A stretch of DNA of 64,000 bases from Butyrivibrio fibrisolvens (GTDB taxonomy: Bacteria; Bacillota; Clostridia; Lachnospirales; Lachnospiraceae): the NCBI RefSeq assembly GCF_023206215.1, contig NZ_CP065800.1, positions 992,001 to 1,056,000 of the forward strand, written 5' to 3'. This document shows, piece after piece, positions 7,864 to 17,868 of this stretch; the stretch's first letter is position 1, and each line of letters starts with the position of its first letter. The notes beneath the pieces were generated by a model. The model saw nothing but the letters and a program-made list of their open reading frames with translations, was not told the DNA's origin and ran no database searches. The position numbers and the translations under genes were made by a program.

Positions 7864-8985
7864 GTGAACAGATCAGAACTTTTAGAGATTAAGAAGAGAT
7901 TTAAATTTAAGGATTGCTCATTTAGTGGCATGGCATATGCTGTTTTTGATAATGAGGGCAAGGAGATAGAAGGCGCTGACTCTACCCGCTTTCTAACACT
8001 TGATGACGATGAACAGAAGAAGTATATATCTCTTATAAGCAAAGCCTATTCATCAGCAGGCGGAGCCTTTGCAGAGGATGTAACAGTAATAGGCGATGAT
8101 GCAAGACTCCTTACAGCACTGGCTCAGTCTGATATCCCTGATGCAGGACTTGTTAGAGCCTGGGCACAGCAGATCATAGACAACTATGACGCAGACGGCG
8201 AATTCGCCCTTTTGGTATTCTCAGATGCCTATGACGTACCCGCTAAGGATACAGGCAAGAACAAGACCGGAGAATCTGAAGAAGTCTATAACTATATAGC
8301 TGCTTGCATATGTCCCTTTAAGCCTGCCAAGGGAGGCATCATGAAAACAGCTGACAATAAGCTCCATGCATCCGATGTTATCAAGGTTCTTGGTAATCCT
8401 GTTGCAGGATTTATGTATCCTTCATTTAATGACAGATCATCTGACTACGACAATATGCTCTGCGTAGTCAAGAATGACCCTGAGCGAAATATGATACGCG
8501 GTATATACGCAGCAGATGTCCCTGATTATGTCAAACCGCAGCCTAAGAAAAAAGATAAAGGAAACACTGAAGATGACGGCCTTACAACTCTGGCAGGAGA
8601 GCAGTCAGAAGATGCCTTTGCTACAGCAGATGGATACGGACTATATCAGGAGCAGGGTATAAGCCAGTCTGAAGGCGTTGATACATCAATTCGTCAGAAT
8701 AGTGATGTAGAGATTCAAACAAGACCTGAAAACTTTGGAGAGAATATCGAAACTCTCACAGAGAAGGCTATGCAGGAAAAGCTTCGCGAAGAAGCAATGA
8801 TGGAAGAAGAAAGTGAACAGGTATTTGAAGGCCTGAATAACTTCCACAAAGATCAGGTAGTCCTTCCTGAAGATAAGATCATAGAGCGTGATGTTAATGG
8901 ACGCAAGTTCTTCCTTGTGCCGGAATCACTTATTCCATATGACAAGCTTAAAGCGCTTCTTGATTCTCTTATGAACGAAGCGTAA
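7864..8985 (+). CDS. DUF4317 family protein
   Basis: A 373-residue cytoplasmic protein of a family common in Lachnospiraceae and of unknown function. Matching features include the start VNRSELLEIKKRF, the middle VYNYIAACICPFKPAKGG and GFMYPSFNDRSSDYDNMLCVVKNDPE. Residues 235-310 are acidic, Gln/Glu-rich and probably disordered. The GTG at 7864 is chosen as the start because relatives begin M-N-K-x-E-x-x-E-IKKRF. The ATG at 7852 abuts the AAGGAGG site and could not be used efficiently. Spacing from site to GTG is 12 nt, on the long side. Confidence 0.82.
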   Translation: MNRSELLEIKKRFKFKDCSFSGMAYAVFDNEGKEIEGADSTRFLTLDDDEQKKYISLISKAYSSAGGAFAEDVTVIGDDARLLTALAQSDIPDAGLVRAWAQQIIDNYDADGEFALLVFSDAYDVPAKDTGKNKTGESEEVYNYIAACICPFKPAKGGIMKTADNKLHASDVIKVLGNPVAGFMYPSFNDRSSDYDNMLCVVKNDPERNMIRGIYAADVPDYVKPQPKKKDKGNTEDDGLTTLAGEQSEDAFATADGYGLYQEQGISQSEGVDTSIRQNSDVEIQTRPENFGENIETLTEKAMQEKLREEAMMEEESEQVFEGLNNFHKDQVVLPEDKIIERDVNGRKFFLVPESLIPYDKLKALLDSLMNEA

Positions 8986-9052
8986 ACACATAATAAATCG
9001 AAATAACTTTAAATAACACAGCCTATACCGCCGGGAATGAAGACTGCAACTG

Positions 9053-9087
9053 AAAATGAAGACAGCCACTTAGACTGTCTTCATTTT
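9053..9087. terminator. Bidirectional terminator overlapping the AraC gene end
   Basis: A 13-bp perfect stem (AAAATGAAGACAG with CTGTCTTCATTTT) surrounds a 9-nt loop. It lies between the convergent DUF4317 and AraC-type genes and covers the last codons of the latter. Confidence 0.75.
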
Positions 9088-10038
9088 GTATAGTTTGCGA
9101 TATCCTGATGGTGTGTTGCCTGTCTTTTTAAGGAACACTCTGTTAAAAGACTGGGCTGTTTCAAATCCTACCTTTGCAGAAATTTCATTTATACTAAGAT
9201 CGGTTTTGGTTAGAAGCTCTTTTGAATGTTTGATCCGACAAGTATGTACATATTCTTTAAAACCGGTATTGGTATACTCTTTGAATATTCTTGAAAAATA
9301 ACATGTCGAGAATCCGAACTTCTCGGACACTTCCTCAAGACTTAGATGCTCACTGTAATGCGATGACAGGTACTCACATACTTCGTTTAGCGCCTTGTTG
9401 TATTTTACAAGTTCTTTGGCGCTGTTTTGATAATCTTTCTGATCAGGCAGAGCTCCTGCCAAGAGGCTGTTGCCTACTTTCTCAAGTATCTGCAGAAGAT
9501 ATGAGTACACAATAAGCTCTCTAAGTGAATTGGATCCAAAGTATGCATCATGCATCATATACAATATGGATCCTATATTCTCTGCAAGAACAGGATCAGT
9601 CTCTGACTTTATATGTATAGGCTTGTCCAGGATGTCCTTGATAAGGGCAGTACTTCTGATATCATTGATGATCGACGGATCCAGAAGATGCACATAACCT
9701 CTGCAATCATTCATAGGAAAGAGAGTATGGATCATCTTGCTGGGGATTATCAGGATATCCCCCGGACATATCTTGTATTCAACACCCTGTATAGTGCTGA
9801 TATAATATCCCCTTTCGCACTGGACGATCTCAAGGGGCTGATGATAGTGCAGTCCGAAGCATTCCTGCTTGGAGGTGTACCATATGCGAACCATGGTCCC
9901 CGGAAGATAGTCTACATATTCATATGTTCCATCATAACTTGTCCCTGTTCCGCCTATATACGGCTGCGGACGGATGGGATTCATATATCTTTCTTCTTCA
10001 GTTATGGCATTTGCGCCGGAAAAAGTTCTATTAGACAT
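9070..10038 (-). CDS. AraC family transcriptional regulator (cupin plus HTH)
   Basis: A 322-residue one-component sugar regulator. The N-terminal half is a cupin-type sensing domain (PGTMVRIWYTS, HYHQPLEIVQCERGYY, GDILIIPSKMIHTLF). The C-terminal 100 residues are a double helix-turn-helix of AraC type (LSLEEVSEKFGFSTCYFSRIF, then IKHSKELL and ISAKVGFETAQSFNRVFLKKTG, ending PSGYRKL). It is divergent from the LplB/LplC/LplA-type importer at 10524, across a 485-bp gap with several palindromes. It most likely controls that operon. The inducer is unknown. Confidence 0.9.
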   Translation of the reverse strand: MSNRTFSGANAITEEERYMNPIRPQPYIGGTGTSYDGTYEYVDYLPGTMVRIWYTSKQECFGLHYHQPLEIVQCERGYYISTIQGVEYKICPGDILIIPSKMIHTLFPMNDCRGYVHLLDPSIINDIRSTALIKDILDKPIHIKSETDPVLAENIGSILYMMHDAYFGSNSLRELIVYSYLLQILEKVGNSLLAGALPDQKDYQNSAKELVKYNKALNEVCEYLSSHYSEHLSLEEVSEKFGFSTCYFSRIFKEYTNTGFKEYVHTCRIKHSKELLTKTDLSINEISAKVGFETAQSFNRVFLKKTGNTPSGYRKLYKMKTV

Positions 10039-10104
10039 CTAATATAGCCCTCCCCTGAATATTAAACTATATTGAAAGCATATTTAATATATAAAAAGAT
10101 GACT

Positions 10105-10224
10105 ATTCCTTGACATGAATGTCAGATAAAAAACATTCCAACATTACTTCATGCAAAGGGAATAGAAATACATCCCTGTATTTCTGGACATTCCTTTATT
10201 ACATCCTGTAATGTAAGGAACAGT
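10105..10224. promoter_or_regulatory. Cluster of palindromes between AraC gene and importer
   Basis: Three inverted repeats follow one another: TGACATgaATGTCA near 10112, AGAAATACA/TGTATTTCT near 10150-10185, and TTCCTTtATTACA/TGTAATgtAAGGAA near 10190-10222. Their place in the divergent gap suggests operators for the AraC-type protein or a second regulator, or leader hairpins. The rest of 10039-10523 is AT-rich, with a weak GCATAA/TTATGC repeat near 10465 and the GGGGAGG site of the first permease. Confidence 0.45.
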
Positions 10225-10523
10225 TTGCACAAATAATAATATAAAAGCCTTCGAATATCAATCCTGTTTTGCATTTATTACACAAAAAATCAGCAAAAAA
10301 GCACGTATCATTCGGAAACTTAACCACAAATTAGTAAATTGTGCGCAAGAATTGATAATGATATGACAAAAACTGAGCGATTTAAGACAAAAAATGAGAA
10401 AATCTGACGAATACCGGATGATATATTTTTGGCATAAGAGGAATAGCTGTTAGATTTGGTAAGGCATAAAGCGATTAAGCTTATGCGATCCTATGAAAAC
10501 AGCAGATATGGGGAGGTCAAAAA

Positions 10524-11438
10524 ATGTTCAAAAACAAACGTGAGAAAAGGGCTTTTGTAAATTTTTTACTTATAGCACCTTTTATAGTTCTAACTTTGAT
10601 CTTTTGCTATTACCCGCTATATGGATGGGTATATGCATTCTTTGATTACAGACCGCCAAGGCCTATGACAATCGAGAGCTTTGTCGGACTTAAGTGGTTC
10701 AAATCCATGGTAGAGTCTCCGGTCAAGGTTCAGCAGATCCTGGGAGTACTTAGAAATACCTTCGTAATGAGTGGAATCACTCTTTCTACATCATGGATCC
10801 CTATGCTCTTTGCAGTATTTCTCAATGAGATCAGAAATACAAGATTCAGAAAGTTCGTTCAGACAGCAACGACTCTTCCTAACTTCATAAGCTGGGTTCT
10901 TGTATATTCAATAGCTTTTTCACTTTTTAACAGCACAGGTATGATGAACTCATTCCTCCAGGGACTTGGGATCATCAAGGAGCCGATCCTCTTCCTCCAG
11001 TCATCCAACCATGTATGGTTAACTCAGTGGTTATGGCTTACCTGGAAGAATCTTGGATGGGCAGCCATCATGTATATATCTGCAATCTCAAGCATAGATG
11101 AAGAGATGTATGAAGCTGCGAGAGTTGACGGAGCCAACAGATGGAAGATCATCTGGACTATAACTATCCCGAACCTGCTTCCAACATTCTTCGTACTACT
11201 TATGATCAATATCGGTAATTTCCTTTCAAACGGTATGGAGCAGTTCTACGTATTCCAGAACGCTTTCAACAAAGAATATATCCAGGTGCTTGACCTTTAT
11301 GTATTCAACCTTGCGATGGGAAGCGGAAGTTACTCTATCTCAGTTGCCATCAGTATGCTCAAGAGTATCATAAGCCTTGCACTTTTGTTCTTTGCTAATG
11401 GTGTATCCAAGATGGTCAGAGGCGAAAGCATACTGTAA
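10524..11438 (+). CDS. Sugar ABC transporter permease, LplB type
   Basis: A 304-residue inner-membrane permease of the binding-protein-dependent carbohydrate importers (CUT1). It has six predicted membrane segments, starting FLLIAPFIVLTLIFCYYPLYG. The EAA loop that contacts the ATPase reads YEAARVDGANRWKIIWTITIP. The best matches by feature are LplB/YteP-like permeases of complex saccharide uptake. GGGGAGG precedes the ATG by 7 nt. It is the first gene of a permease, permease, binding protein, esterase operon. No ATPase gene is present, so a shared MsmK-like ATPase elsewhere must serve it. Confidence 0.9.
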   Translation: MFKNKREKRAFVNFLLIAPFIVLTLIFCYYPLYGWVYAFFDYRPPRPMTIESFVGLKWFKSMVESPVKVQQILGVLRNTFVMSGITLSTSWIPMLFAVFLNEIRNTRFRKFVQTATTLPNFISWVLVYSIAFSLFNSTGMMNSFLQGLGIIKEPILFLQSSNHVWLTQWLWLTWKNLGWAAIMYISAISSIDEEMYEAARVDGANRWKIIWTITIPNLLPTFFVLLMINIGNFLSNGMEQFYVFQNAFNKEYIQVLDLYVFNLAMGSGSYSISVAISMLKSIISLALLFFANGVSKMVRGESIL

Positions 11439-11541
11439 TACATAACTTTTAGACAGCGTTTTTGCAAATGTGATGCATGAGCTTATACAAGAGCTCGTAC
11501 AAGAGCAGTAACAGTAGCTTTTTAAAAGGAGAGGCAGAGTA

Positions 11542-12540
11542 ATGGAAAGTATAATTCAGGAAAATGGTGATAAGCCATCAAACATGACAATAAAAAAGTC
11601 CGGAGTAAAGAAAATGGAAAAAACCGGTAAGAGCACCAAAAACAAAATGCACAGAACAACAGGCGATATAGTTCTTGAAGTGTGCTGCTACATATTCTTC
11701 ATATTCGCAGTTATTGTGTGTATATACCCTTTTTATTACATCATTATAAATACTATAAGCGCCAATGACTTAAGCCAAAGGGGTGTGATCCTCTTTTGGC
11801 CACAGCAGATACACCTTCACAACTATGCAAGTGTACTTAGGGTTGACGGCCTCTTCCAGGCAACTAAGATATCAGTTTTAAGAACAGCCATAGGAGCGCT
11901 TCTCACAGTATCTGCTTCATCATATCTTGGTTATATGTTCGCTCAGAGATACATGTGGGCCAAGAAGTTCTGGTACAGACTTGTTGTAGCAACCATGTAT
12001 TTCAATGCAGGTATCATCCCATGGTTTCTTACAATGAAGAACCTTCACCTTACCAATAACTTCCTGGGATACATACTTCCTGTTATTGTATCTCCCTTCT
12101 TCATCATTCTTACCAAGACCTTCGTAGAAGGAATTCCGGGAGAGCTTTCAGAAGCGGCAGAGCTTGACGGAGCAGGCGTACTTAAGACCTTCTTCCATGT
12201 AATGCTTCCTGTTATGAAACCTATCATGGCTACTATCGCCATATTCGCGGCAGTTAACCAGTGGAATGCATTCCAGGATACACTCCTTCTTGTCACTGAG
12301 ACAAGACTTTACAGCTTACAGTTCCTTCTGTATCAGTACCTGAATCAGGCAAGTTCACTGTCATCACTTGCCAACAACTCAAGCTCAAGTTCACTTGCTG
12401 CAGCTGCAGCTACTATGCAGACAGCAACCAGCATCCGTATGACAATTACAGTTATTGTAGTAATTCCTATCATGTTGGTATACCCGATATTCCAGAGATA
12501 TTTTGTAAAGGGTATCATGATTGGTGCTGTTAAGGGCTGA
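11542..12540 (+). CDS. Sugar ABC transporter permease, LplC type
   Basis: The second CUT1 permease (332 residues), partner of the preceding gene. It has a hydrophilic N-terminal extension of about 45 residues, then six membrane segments (first ICYI-like stretch FFIFAVIVCIYPFYYIIINT). The EAA motif reads LSEAAELDGAGVLKTFFHVMLP. A Ser/Ala-rich insert (SSLSSLANNSSSSSLAAAAA) lies in the last periplasmic loop. An AGGAG-like site precedes the ATG; later in-frame ATGs at 11563 and 11614 are possible alternative starts. Confidence 0.88.
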   Translation: MESIIQENGDKPSNMTIKKSGVKKMEKTGKSTKNKMHRTTGDIVLEVCCYIFFIFAVIVCIYPFYYIIINTISANDLSQRGVILFWPQQIHLHNYASVLRVDGLFQATKISVLRTAIGALLTVSASSYLGYMFAQRYMWAKKFWYRLVVATMYFNAGIIPWFLTMKNLHLTNNFLGYILPVIVSPFFIILTKTFVEGIPGELSEAAELDGAGVLKTFFHVMLPVMKPIMATIAIFAAVNQWNAFQDTLLLVTETRLYSLQFLLYQYLNQASSLSSLANNSSSSSLAAAAATMQTATSIRMTITVIVVIPIMLVYPIFQRYFVKGIMIGAVKG

Positions 12541-12692
12541 TATCACTGGATTTGATAAGAAAGTGATTTTATAAAAACGGCAATCAATGAGTTTTATAAG
12601 AACAGTTTTTAAAGACTATAGGTAACGATGATTAAATGTAACTTAGTTAATAACTGTGCGAAACTTGCGCAGAATTTATAAAGGAGGGTTAT

Positions 12693-14438
12693 ATGAAAAA
12701 CAGCTTTAAGAAAAAAGTACTTGCTACAGGTCTGACAGCCGCAATGACAGTTGCTGCTATTACCGGATGTAGTAAGGGAGCAGAAGGCGGGGCAGGCAGC
12801 CAGCAGCAGGGAGCAGGTGCCGGCGCCGGAGATCACTCTGAAGAGATGACATTTGAAGTCTACGATGTTGCAGCTAACTACCAGGGCGAGCAGACAGGAT
12901 GGTTTGGATGGGTATTAAAAGACCGTCTTAACATCAAACTCAACATCATCGCTCCTCAGGTATCAGGTGATGCTTCTCAGCTCTATCAGACAAGAGCAGC
13001 ATCAGGTAACCTTGGTGATATCGTCCTTTTGGACAATGCCGACATGCAGGATTGTATCAACTCAGGTCTTGTAATGGATATAGGTGATGAGATCTGGAAC
13101 TATCCAAACCTTTCCAAGTACAAAGAGCAGATTGAGGCATTCAATGCTAATCTTGAAGGCGCAAGTGATGGAAGCGTATTCGCAATTCCGCTTGAGATGA
13201 ACTCCAATGGACCTACAGATTATGTAGAGAATACAGTAAGCTCTATGCCTCGTGTAAGATGGGACTACTATGTAGAAGCAGGCTCACCTGATCTTAAGAC
13301 AACAGATGATCTTATCGACCTTCTTAAGACTATCCAGGAGAACCACCCTACTAATGATGACGGTGATAAGGCATACGCTATCACAATGTGGCCTGATTGG
13401 GACGGAACTAGTATTGAAAACGTTAACCAGCTCACAAAGTGGTATGGCGAAGAAGTTAACGGATCAGTTCTTATCTCCGGAGATAATACAATAAGACCTC
13501 TTACAGATAAGGAAGGCGCTTATTATAAGATGCTCAAGTTCTTCTATAAGGCTCAGGCAGCAGGTATCGTAGATCCTGACTCTGCTACACAGGACTGGAA
13601 CTCAGCATGTGACAAGATGCGTGCTACAAGAGTATACCTTATCTGGAACAACTGGATGGGTGGATTCACTAACACACCTGCTAACGGCGAAGCAAGAAAG
13701 AACTATGTTCCGCTTCCTATCGAAGATATGAACGTATTCCAGACATCAGATTCTTATTATGGTGATGGTCGTGTAATCGGTATCGGATCAGGCGTAACAC
13801 CTGAAGAGAAGACAAGAATTCTTGAGTTCCTTGACTGGTACTGCTCACCTGATGGACTTCAGACACAGCACGTTGGTATCAAGGACGTTATGTACACAGT
13901 TAATGCTGATGGCAAGTATGAGCTTACAGAAGATGGTCTTAACAGATTCACAGCTGATGTTCAGATTCCTGAAGAGTACGGCGGCGGAACATTCACAGAT
14001 GGTAACAACAACATCAACCAGTGGATCGTTGCAGGTATCGAGACCAACCCTGAAACAGGCGAGACATACTCATCTGATTACTGGGCAAGCTATGTTGAGC
14101 TTAATACAACAGCTACAACTAAGGAATGGGAAGAAAGATTTGGAGCTAAAGACGAAGTTGACTACTTAAAGACTAATGATAAGGCAGATTTCGTTCCATG
14201 GATCAACATGTCACTTCCTTCTGATGATACAGATGTTGCACTTGCAAGAAGCCAGTGTGGTAAAGAGATCTGTGATGCATCCTGGAGAATGGTATGGGCT
14301 ACAAGCGAAGAAGAGTTCGACCAGATGTGGGATGAGATGGTTACAACACTTAATGGTCTTGGATGGGAGTCAGTAGTTGCATTTGATACAGAGAAATATC
14401 AGGCAGTTGTAGATGCTCGTATTGCAGCTATGAAATAA
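12693..14438 (+). CDS. Extracellular solute-binding lipoprotein, LplA type
   Basis: A 581-residue family 1-type binding protein. The signal peptide ends at lipobox ITGC (Cys26) and is followed by a Gly/Gln linker (GGAGSQQQGAGAGAG). The remainder is a large two-lobe binding fold (QTRAASGNLGDIVLLD, DYYVEAGSPDLKTTDDL, VIGIGSGVTPEEKTRIL). The length fits LplA/YtcQ-like proteins that capture oligosaccharides. A strong AAGGAGG site lies 6 nt upstream. The hairpin at 14521 separates it from the esterase, so its mRNA may be the most abundant part of the operon. Confidence 0.9.
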   Translation: MKNSFKKKVLATGLTAAMTVAAITGCSKGAEGGAGSQQQGAGAGAGDHSEEMTFEVYDVAANYQGEQTGWFGWVLKDRLNIKLNIIAPQVSGDASQLYQTRAASGNLGDIVLLDNADMQDCINSGLVMDIGDEIWNYPNLSKYKEQIEAFNANLEGASDGSVFAIPLEMNSNGPTDYVENTVSSMPRVRWDYYVEAGSPDLKTTDDLIDLLKTIQENHPTNDDGDKAYAITMWPDWDGTSIENVNQLTKWYGEEVNGSVLISGDNTIRPLTDKEGAYYKMLKFFYKAQAAGIVDPDSATQDWNSACDKMRATRVYLIWNNWMGGFTNTPANGEARKNYVPLPIEDMNVFQTSDSYYGDGRVIGIGSGVTPEEKTRILEFLDWYCSPDGLQTQHVGIKDVMYTVNADGKYELTEDGLNRFTADVQIPEEYGGGTFTDGNNNINQWIVAGIETNPETGETYSSDYWASYVELNTTATTKEWEERFGAKDEVDYLKTNDKADFVPWINMSLPSDDTDVALARSQCGKEICDASWRMVWATSEEEFDQMWDEMVTTLNGLGWESVVAFDTEKYQAVVDARIAAMK

Positions 14439-14520
14439 TCAAAAAGAACTTTGGGGAGTATTAGTATACCAATAGTATGATCGTAAGGACTATAACTTTA
14501 TAATCTTGTGATCATAATAA

Positions 14521-14550
14521 AAGCGGGTACCAAGAAATTGGTATCCGCTT
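14521..14550 (+). terminator. Hairpin after the binding-protein gene
   Basis: A 13-bp stem (AAGCGGGTACCAA with TTGGTATCCGCTT, one G-U pair) carries a GAAA loop. The T tract is weak (TTATTT), so partial termination or 3' protection is more likely than a full stop. Confidence 0.6.
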
Positions 14551-14568
14551 ATTTAAAAATGACTATTT

Positions 14569-14662
14569 AAGATAGATGCTGAAATGTATATAGATCACAA
14601 TGAAGTGATCAAGGCTTTGCCCATAATAACACTATCAGTATCTATCTTAAGTAATCAGTAAA
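14569..14662 (+). promoter_or_regulatory. Structured leader of the SGNH esterase gene
   Basis: TTAAGATAGATGCTGA pairs with TCAGTATCTATCTTAA (one mismatch), enclosing an inner hairpin GATCAC-aatgaa-GTGATC. The 3' strand ends about 12 nt before the ACGAGGTT ribosome binding site of the gene at 14675. It resembles a regulatory or processing structure; no known family is recognised. Confidence 0.5.
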
Positions 14663-14674
14663 CGAGGTTATGAC

Positions 14675-15775
14675 ATGTATAATATCGGAACTCTTCTAAC
14701 ACCAATATGGGATACCAGTATTGTATACAGAGAGACCTTTGCAATGCTGGGTGACGGAGATGTCTGCAAAGCTCCATTTCTATATAAGCCTGACAGGATC
14801 TTAAAGATAGAAAGTTATGATGGTCAGAATGTGTACGAACTTGGCAGAGACTGTTACCTTGACGCGGGTGAAATTCATATTACACCAGGCTCAAGTATTA
14901 ATGCCATCGATAGCTCTTTTGCCATATTTAAGACAAGGCAGGAAGCGGACGAAGCCATGGAAGCTCAGGACAACAAATTCGAGTGCAGCCCTGTCATGAC
15001 CAATGATGGAAGGTACCTAAACCTTGGAGCTATAGGAAGACCATCATATGTGACAGATCATCAGATAGCTATAACCTACAGAACAACAGCTCTTTGGGAA
15101 GGATATGTTCCAACCAACCAGATAGATGACCTTCCATATCTGAAAAAGAAGATCGAAAATAAAGAAAAGATAAACATAGTATTGTATGGAGACAGCATCT
15201 GCTGCGGATTTGATGCAAGCTCTATGTATGGTGAAAATCCCAATCAGCCCATATGGCCCAAAGTCCTTATAGACGGGCTTCGTGACAGCTATGACTATGA
15301 CAATGACAAGGACGTAAGCCTTATCAATGTATCAGAAAGCGGCATGGATTCTGACTGGGCATATGACAATGTAAAAGAAAGAGTACTAGATCGCAAACCT
15401 GATCTTGTGATCCTGGGATTTGGCATGAATGACAGAGTAGACGGACCTGAATATGCATCCAAGACCCTTAAGATCATAGACAAAATAAGAGACAGATTCC
15501 CGAAGTGCGAATTTGTCCTGATATCAACATCTCTTCCCAATCCTAACGTACATACTGCGCCTTATTATTTTGACTGCTATCATGATAGGTATGCAGATGC
15601 GCTTAGGAGTATCACATCAAGAGGTATAGTACTTGCTGACGTGCAGAGCATACACAAGGAGATACTAAGGCATAAGCGTTACATGGATGTTACTGGTAAT
15701 ATGCTCAATCACCCCAATGACTTCATATCTGCAATATATGCACAGGTTCTGTATGAGACGCTAAGGTTTAATTAG
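14675..15775 (+). CDS. SGNH/GDSL-type esterase, cytoplasmic
   Basis: A 366-residue serine hydrolase. An N-terminal beta-rich domain (about 1-150) precedes the SGNH hydrolase fold. The latter has IVLYGDSICCGFD with nucleophile Ser174, the glycine block SESGMDS, GFGMNDR, and the C-terminal block NHPNDF with catalytic His346. There is no signal peptide, so it acts inside the cell. Sitting at the end of an oligosaccharide importer operon, it probably removes acetyl or other esters from imported sugars (inference). The two-domain layout recalls carbohydrate esterase family 2, which is a possible alternative placement. Confidence 0.82.
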   Translation: MYNIGTLLTPIWDTSIVYRETFAMLGDGDVCKAPFLYKPDRILKIESYDGQNVYELGRDCYLDAGEIHITPGSSINAIDSSFAIFKTRQEADEAMEAQDNKFECSPVMTNDGRYLNLGAIGRPSYVTDHQIAITYRTTALWEGYVPTNQIDDLPYLKKKIENKEKINIVLYGDSICCGFDASSMYGENPNQPIWPKVLIDGLRDSYDYDNDKDVSLINVSESGMDSDWAYDNVKERVLDRKPDLVILGFGMNDRVDGPEYASKTLKIIDKIRDRFPKCEFVLISTSLPNPNVHTAPYYFDCYHDRYADALRSITSRGIVLADVQSIHKEILRHKRYMDVTGNMLNHPNDFISAIYAQVLYETLRFN

Positions 15776-15833
15776 GCTTAACTTCACACCCTCCAAATTA
15801 ATGAGTAAGCACTAAATCCTCTCTAACACGTGT

Positions 15834-15864
15834 AAAGACCGGAGCTTTTCGCCCCGGTCTTTTG
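15834..15864. terminator. Hairpin between convergent genes
   Basis: AAAGACCGG pairs with CCGGTCTTT around a short loop, between the esterase gene (plus) and the lipoprotein gene (minus). It is followed by a short T run in the plus direction. Confidence 0.65.
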
Positions 15865-15946
15865 CGGCTTTTACTTTAGTATTTCAAACTTTCTTGGTGA
15901 TCATGTACCATACAAGTGGTAGTTTGAGTTGTTTCCTTTATGATTG

Positions 15947-17590
15947 TTATTCTACATATTGCTGCACGATGCAGGACAGCTCATTATCTACAACACTGAT
16001 AGATACAAGCATATCTGATGAGAGATAATACTCTGTAGCATCTTCAGACCAGCCGGGATAGCTTTCGGGATCAAACTCTCTGCCTATAATATAGTCTTCT
16101 TTGAGCTCGCCTGACTCATCGTTTAATACGAATTTAAGAAGGACTATAACGCAGTCTTCTTTGATATTGAAAGTTACACCCTTTGCGATCAGCTTTTTGA
16201 CAGTGCCTTCTGTCATAAGAGATACAACTTTGTAGGAGGTCTCATAGTCTTCTTTTTGCAGAGCATAATAGAAGTCATCATCGCTTGATCGTACCAGGAA
16301 TTTGTCAAAACGTGTTGTGCCAACAACGTCTTTTTTGAACTCATCATCTGTTCCGTATTCCAGCTCTTTGTTAACATCTTCAAAAGATACTACGGTAAAT
16401 GCTGTACCATTGACAGAAGAAAGGATATCGCCTTCTACCGCGCCGTCTACAAACTCCTCTTTGATCTTCTCTTCGCGGTACAGATCACCAGTTAGAGAAG
16501 TCTTGTCATAGCTTGAAACCTGCATTAAAAGAGTGTTGTCTCTTTCGTAGTAGGTTGAAGCCTCAAAAGTTTCAGGATCAGCATTGTCAAGGAATGTAAG
16601 TGTAACCTCAGGATTTTCAAAAGGACTCTCTCCTGAAAAAGTAAGAACCGGGAATGAAGCATTATCAAAACTAAAGGATGCAGCAGTATTATCATCAGCG
16701 GAAGCTATATGGAATACAATATCAGAGCCTTTAAGCTCATAATCAAAAGGTGCTCCTGATAATCCATCCGGAGTCTGCATGAAACCTGTAGTGTCAGATT
16801 CAAAGCCTATATAACAGGAGATGTTATATAAGTCATCACCTTCATAAGCAGCGTACACAGCTCCCTCAAGATTTGGAGTGTTATCTGAAGCTATACCGGC
16901 ACTTTCAAAACTAATAACTTCCGAATCCCAGTACAAACTGTCTAGTTCATCATAAAGAGTAGAATCTGTTCCGATAGAGACATCTTCCCCCTCTATATAG
17001 TCATGATAAGCGCCCTCTTCATCAGTTGTAAATTCTACATCTGATTCCCTGGTTATCACATACTTACCTGAAGCTTTGTCAATATGTGCGACCTGAACAG
17101 AATTCCTGTTACCTACAATAAGCTCATTATCTGCAGTTACAGCAATAGGATAAGCAGTGCCACCGCTCTGAACAGTAGTAACCTTCTTGACAGAGCCACC
17201 TTCTTCTATATATATAGAAGCATCATAAGTAGCTATATGACCATTAAGATCATCGAATGTATAACTCGTGACAAGAAGAGCTTCCTCTCCATCACATATA
17301 GGAGCATAAGCATATGACTGCCCTGCATGAAGCGAAGCTATAAACTCATCGAAAGATGCCGGAAGAGATGCGTCATTAGCTGATGCATCGGCATCTGTGC
17401 CCGTATTACCACTTGCAGAGTTATCTGCGGAATTGGTGTTATTAGTGCTGCTATCAGTTCCTTCGCTTGATTCTGAGATAGCACTGCTTTGATCTGTTGT
17501 GGACTCATTTGCGGAATTGTTGCTACAGCCAGCAAGAACGCCTGTAGTTATAACTGTAGCCAAGAAGAAAGATATGACATTAGATTTCAT
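15947..17590 (-). CDS. Large lipoprotein of unknown function
   Basis: A 547-residue surface lipoprotein. The signal peptide ends in lipobox LAGC with Cys22. A Ser/Asn/Thr-rich, low-complexity linker runs from about 23 to 80 (many SSNNT-type residues). The rest is acidic and beta-rich with many Tyr/Asp residues and no recognised catalytic motif. It may bind a ligand outside the membrane. It stands alone between an esterase gene and an AraC-type regulator. No family could be assigned. Confidence 0.65.
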   Translation of the reverse strand: MKSNVISFFLATVITTGVLAGCSNNSANESTTDQSSAISESSEGTDSSTNNTNSADNSASGNTGTDADASANDASLPASFDEFIASLHAGQSYAYAPICDGEEALLVTSYTFDDLNGHIATYDASIYIEEGGSVKKVTTVQSGGTAYPIAVTADNELIVGNRNSVQVAHIDKASGKYVITRESDVEFTTDEEGAYHDYIEGEDVSIGTDSTLYDELDSLYWDSEVISFESAGIASDNTPNLEGAVYAAYEGDDLYNISCYIGFESDTTGFMQTPDGLSGAPFDYELKGSDIVFHIASADDNTAASFSFDNASFPVLTFSGESPFENPEVTLTFLDNADPETFEASTYYERDNTLLMQVSSYDKTSLTGDLYREEKIKEEFVDGAVEGDILSSVNGTAFTVVSFEDVNKELEYGTDDEFKKDVVGTTRFDKFLVRSSDDDFYYALQKEDYETSYKVVSLMTEGTVKKLIAKGVTFNIKEDCVIVLLKFVLNDESGELKEDYIIGREFDPESYPGWSEDATEYYLSSDMLVSISVVDNELSCIVQQYVE

Positions 17591-17833
17591 TTTTCCTCCT
17601 AATTAAATATTATTTATTCTATAAATATACACAAAATAATACCACAAAAATTGTCTAAAAGCTACAAATAATTAACGGAATATTGTTAATAAACCAATAT
17701 GCATAACAACTATTTTAATGAAATCCGAGATAATGTAGATGCTTATAGTAAAAAGACCATTCCACCTATTTGACTTAATATTGCTAATCTAAGATTTTAA
17801 TCATTCACAATCCTATAGCGAAATTAAATACGA

Positions 17834-17851
17834 TGTGCTCGCTAGAGCACA
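17834..17851. repeat. Small hairpin GTGCTC-gcta-GAGCAC
   Basis: A short perfect inverted repeat in the gap between the lipoprotein gene start and palindrome copy P3. No function is assigned. The surrounding 17591-17868 is otherwise AT-rich without clear features. Confidence 0.4.
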
Positions 17852-17868
17852 TATACGAGAACTTACAA

